This document shows, piece by piece, positions 13,115-15,499 of a DNA stretch of 15,499 nucleotides (its first letter is position 1; every line of letters begins with the position of its first letter). The stretch comes from JBOGUF01 sp050696075 (GTDB lineage Bacteria; Chloroflexota; Chloroflexia; Thermomicrobiales; UBA6265), in contig JBOGUF010000214.1 of NCBI GenBank assembly GCA_050696075.1, positions 1 to 15,499 on the forward strand. Reading direction: 5' to 3'. The notes under the pieces are model-generated. The model did no database searches. It had not been told where the DNA came from and saw only the letters and a list, made by a program, of their open reading frames with translations. The position numbers and the translations under genes are program-made.

Positions 13115-14178
13115 ACGCTTGGTGTGAGTTGGGGATCGTGTATGGGCGTCCTTTCACCAGTCAATCAGGTCTGCCGTCTGGAGCGGAGCGCGCCCGAACC
13201 GGCGGTTGAGCCAGCACGACCCATTGTGCAGCCCGATCGCCGCTGCCAGGCGGGCGTGCACCCCGTCCAGGGCGTGCGGGCGCTCCCGGTCGAGACCGCG
13301 GCGAACGAGCAAGCGGTCGTGGACGGCTTCGATGACCTGGCGGATGCTCGCCAGCCAGGTGCGCCGGGGCTTGGGCCAGGCGCGTGTGCTGTCCGCCTGC
13401 GGCGGGCTGACCACGACCGCGCCGTAGGCGCTCGCCCAGCGGGCCTGGCCCCGCTGGCCACTGCATCCCATATCGGCGACAGACCGGTCGCTGGTCGGGG
13501 CGCCGACACTGGGCAGCCGCGGGTGCGGTGTTGCCCGCGCCGCGAAGCAGGTCTCGGCCAGCACCCGGTCGTTGGTGGAGGCGGGACCGAAGCCCCACCC
13601 GGTCACCGCGCCGCTCGGGGTCACACTGACCAGCAGGCGCATCCCTTCGTACCAGCCGATCCGGGTCCACCAGCCGATCTCCGCCTGCCCGAACAGCCAG
13701 CCGGCGCCGCGCCGTTTGGCGTTGCGCACGACCAGCCCGGTGTCAGCGATCACCTCGAACGCCTGGTCATCGCCGGTGGCCAACGTCTGCCCGACGTGGA
13801 GCGCGCAGGTGGTGATCGTCGCCCCGGCCGCTCGGGTCAGCCGGTTGAAGCGATCACGACCCGGCAAGCCCGGAAAGCGCGCGCGCAGGTGTCGACTGGT
13901 ACGACGATGGAAGACCCGTTCCGACGGGAAGCGGGTCTGCTGGGCGGAGATCGCCAGGGTGACGACTTCACTCGTCGTCAGACCACCGGCGGGACCGGGC
14001 GGGGACACCCGCCGCGCATGGACCTTGCAGAACTCCTCGACGACCACGGACCACTCCGTCAGGAAGGTCTCGGGATCGAGCATGAGCGGGGCTCCTGTCG
14101 CGTAGGCGGGGGGCAAGCACCCCAACCATACGCGACCGAGACCGCTCCGTTCATGCCCACCCAACTCACACCAAGCGT
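13115..14178 (-). mobile_element. Complete insertion sequence with 19-bp terminal inverted repeats
   Basis: ACGCTTGGTGTGAGTTGGG at 13115-13133 is repeated exactly, inverted, at 14160-14178, enclosing a single intact transposase gene; total 1064 bp. No matching target-site duplication is visible at the flanks (…GGCTAAA on the left, GAAAGCC… on the right, which read more like an inverted than a direct repeat). The right edge abuts the structured element at 14191-14293. Confidence 0.9.
13154..14083 (-). CDS. DDE transposase (IS982/IS5-like)
   Basis: 309-aa RNase H-fold transposase. Likely catalytic triad: Asp114 (VIADTGLVVRN), Asp204 (SVADMGCSG) and Glu252 (IRQVIEAVHDRL). An N-terminal helical domain (TSEVVTLAISAQQTRFPSERVFHRR) precedes it, and the segments IGWYEGMRLLVSVTPSG, GFGPAST and ALDGVHARLAAAIGLHN fit this family. 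ATG 14083 follows AGGAG; an upstream in-frame start at 14164 lies within the terminal repeat and is unlikely. There is no frameshift or stop, so it may be active. The family name is from memory of motif patterns and could be a neighbouring IS group. Confidence 0.85.
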   Translation of the reverse strand: MLDPETFLTEWSVVVEEFCKVHARRVSPPGPAGGLTTSEVVTLAISAQQTRFPSERVFHRRTSRHLRARFPGLPGRDRFNRLTRAAGATITTCALHVGQTLATGDDQAFEVIADTGLVVRNAKRRGAGWLFGQAEIGWWTRIGWYEGMRLLVSVTPSGAVTGWGFGPASTNDRVLAETCFAARATPHPRLPSVGAPTSDRSVADMGCSGQRGQARWASAYGAVVVSPPQADSTRAWPKPRRTWLASIRQVIEAVHDRLLVRRGLDRERPHALDGVHARLAAAIGLHNGSCWLNRRFGRAPLQTADLIDW

Positions 14179-14190
14179 GAAAGCCGCCGT

Positions 14191-14293
14191 GCTGACTCCA
14201 CTAACCCGGCTGAAGCCGGCTGGAAAACGCTCTACCACTTCAGCCTCCTTCAGGGGGCTTATGGGAGTCAGCCCGCGGTCTTTAGCCGCGGGC
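14191..14293 (+). other. Strongly structured element resembling an IS200/IS605 end
   Basis: GCTGACTCC (14191-14199) pairs perfectly with GGAGTCAGC (14264-14272). Inside are two hairpins: CCGGCT-ga-AGCCGG near 14206-14219 and AGCCTCC-ttca-GGGGGCT near 14242-14259. Immediately after comes an 8-bp hairpin, GCCCGCGG-tctttag-CCGCGGGC (14271-14293), whose CTTTAG loop and GC stem recall the right end and omega-RNA 3' hairpin of IS200/IS605 elements. No tnpA or tnpB is present. It could be a solo IS end, a MITE-like relic or an unrelated RNA. Confidence 0.4.
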
Positions 14294-14322
14294 GGAGCCG
14301 TGGACGAGGTTCGCATCGACCA

Positions 14323-14802
14323 TCATCCCTCGCGATCCGCGATCGGACGACGCAAGCCCGGCATGTGCCAACCGAGGCGGTAGCGCATGGTGCCGTCGGG
14401 CTGCTTGCGGCGACCGACGAGCTTGAAGCCGCACGCCTTGTAGAACGCAAGCGTATCGTCGTCCGCCTCCACGGTGAGCGGTCGGCGACCAGACCGGCGT
14501 AGTGCGTCTTGGAGGCAAGCGCGGCCGACGCCTTGCCGCCGGCGATCCTCGCGGACCGCGATGGCGGTAAGCTCGTTTGCCAACTCGATTTTCCGCAGGA
14601 TGTAGACGGCGACGAGCTGGCCGCCGTCCGTTATGCCGTAGATAGACGCCTTGGGATCATTCCCGCTCTCAGTGAGGCGATTCCTCCCGGCATCGACCGT
14701 CCCGATGTCCGCGCAGGCGGCAAGGAGTTCGGCGGCCTCGTCGTGCCGCGCCAGGTCGAGCGGCTGGAGACTGGATGAACCTGGGACGACCGGATCGCTC
14801 AT
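14323..14802 (-). CDS. GNAT-family N-acetyltransferase
   Basis: 159-aa acetyl-CoA-dependent acyltransferase; the substrate is not evident. Motif A is ELTAIAVREDRRRQGVGRACLQDAL (about 77-101), with the acetyl-CoA loop RRQGVGRA at 88-95; motif B is DTLAFYKACGFKLVGRR (116-132). Its ATG overlaps the stop codon of the upstream M16 peptidase gene by four bases (ATGA), so it is likely cotranslated with it. No independent ribosome binding site is needed. Confidence 0.88.
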   Translation of the reverse strand: MSDPVVPGSSSLQPLDLARHDEAAELLAACADIGTVDAGRNRLTESGNDPKASIYGITDGGQLVAVYILRKIELANELTAIAVREDRRRQGVGRACLQDALRRSGRRPLTVEADDDTLAFYKACGFKLVGRRKQPDGTMRYRLGWHMPGLRRPIADREG

Positions 14803-15499
14803 GGCAGGCGGAGCAGGTCGGCGAAGGGTTGCGGGTCGCTGTAGGGGCCGATCAGGGCGAGGTTGAGCCGGTCGGCGCGGAAGAGCTCCTGTGCCAGCTC
14901 CTGGACCTGCTCGACGGTGACGGCCTCGATGCGCGTCATGACTTCCTCCGGGGTTTTGATCTCGCCGTAGGTGAGTTCCTGGCTGCCGACCCAGGAGGCG
15001 ACCGAACGGCTGTCCTCCAACCCCATCTGGAGCCGGCCCTTACGCAACTCCTTGGTCCTCCGCAACTCCTGCTCGGGCACAGGTTCGTCACGGAGCTTGC
15101 GGAGTTCCTTGACGATGGCGCCGACTGTCTCCTCGACCCGGTCCAGGTCGGTGCCGGCGTAGACGACGCCCTGGCCGACGTCGGCATAGGGGCGGAAATA
15201 ACCGTAAACGGAGTAGACCAGGCCGCGCTTCTCGCGGATTTCCTGGAAGAGGCGCGAGCTCATGCCGGAGGAGAGGATGGCTTCGATGGTGCCCTGGACG
15301 TAGCGGCGTTCGGTGCTGTAGGGGAGGGCGGGCATCGCCAGGCAGAGGTGGGCCTGCTCGGTTTTGCGCTCGATGAGCCGAATGCGGGTCTCGGTTTGGT
15401 CGTCAGTGGTGGGCGGGTACTCGTCGGGCGCGCTTTCGGCCGCAAGGTCGCCGAAATAGCGCGTGGTGAGGGCGACGACCTCGTCGTGCGAGACGTCGC
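14799..15499 (-). CDS. M16-family peptidase, C-terminal part (5' end outside window)
   Basis: The frame stays open to the right edge, so 232 residues of a longer protein are visible. They hold the conserved SSRLFQEIREKRGLVYSVYG and later the EELAQELF-type C-terminal helices typical of the second (usually non-catalytic) domain of pitrilysin/processing-peptidase-like M16B proteins. The zinc motif HxxEH expected in the first domain would lie beyond the edge. An ATG at 15335 is internal, not the start: the upstream part (VVALTTRYFGDL…EQAHLCLAM) fits the family. It is followed by the overlapping GNAT gene. Confidence 0.9.
   Translation of the reverse strand, partial: DVSHDEVVALTTRYFGDLAAESAPDEYPPTTDDQTETRIRLIERKTEQAHLCLAMPALPYSTERRYVQGTIEAILSSGMSSRLFQEIREKRGLVYSVYGYFRPYADVGQGVVYAGTDLDRVEETVGAIVKELRKLRDEPVPEQELRRTKELRKGRLQMGLEDSRSVASWVGSQELTYGEIKTPEEVMTRIEAVTVEQVQELAQELFRADRLNLALIGPYSDPQPFADLLRLP

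Noticed and set aside
13067..14383. 438-codon plus-strand frame running through the whole IS
   Set aside because: It crosses both IS ends and lies opposite the transposase; composition is that of a GC-rich shadow frame.
1..15499. CRISPR arrays, tRNA/rRNA genes, phage or defence islands
   Set aside because: No regularly spaced identical repeats, no tRNA-like or rRNA-like segments and no genes of those systems were recognised; the repeats present are single palindromes or short heptamer runs.

Overview
The window is GC-rich throughout and densely coded, mostly on the minus strand. The gene content suggests a high-GC Chloroflexota bacterium, perhaps of the Thermomicrobia/Sphaerobacter type: a form II CoxL-like molybdenum hydroxylase, an NB-ARC/TPR LuxR regulator, a T-box leader, many small intergenic palindromes and RelE-type toxin-antitoxin genes. 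That assignment is inference; nothing here is diagnostic.

Layout. 30-2387 (-) encodes a molybdenum-cofactor hydroxylase large subunit with a good sigma70 promoter. Upstream of it, 2574-3344 (-) encodes a NarL/LuxR-type regulator whose receiver domain has lost its phosphorylation residues. Next come dapB (3607-4386) and dapA (4505-5416) on the minus strand, separated by a G/C-run inverted repeat. Upstream of dapA lies a complete regulatory leader: promoter (6049-6077), T-box riboswitch with specifier codon AAG (Lys), and intrinsic terminator (5727-5770). A 31-codon ORF with a very strong ribosome binding site sits between terminator and dapA. The T-box should let uncharged tRNA-Lys switch on lysine/diaminopimelate synthesis.

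On the plus strand are a sugar isomerase-type TIM barrel (6157-7113) and a Gfo/Idh/MocA oxidoreductase (7328-8386), a likely carbohydrate or polyol module, with a dispersed-repeat-like palindrome between them. Then comes a large LuxR-family regulator with NB-ARC ATPase and TPR-like repeats (8707-11154), which carries a palindromic repeat inserted in frame.

The rest is on the minus strand: a RelE/ParE toxin with its antitoxin (11261-11775), a second antitoxin-like paralog directly upstream (11794-12045), nadC (12134-13039), a complete 1064-bp insertion sequence with 19-bp perfect terminal repeats (13115-14178), a short strongly structured element resembling an IS200/IS605 end (14191-14293), a GNAT acetyltransferase (14323-14802), and the C-terminal part of an M16-family peptidase that runs off the window edge.

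The most notable items are the lysine T-box controlling dapAB, the degenerate receiver regulator, the in-frame palindrome insertion, the duplicated antitoxin and the structured IS-end-like relic. I saw no CRISPR array, tRNA, rRNA or phage genes.
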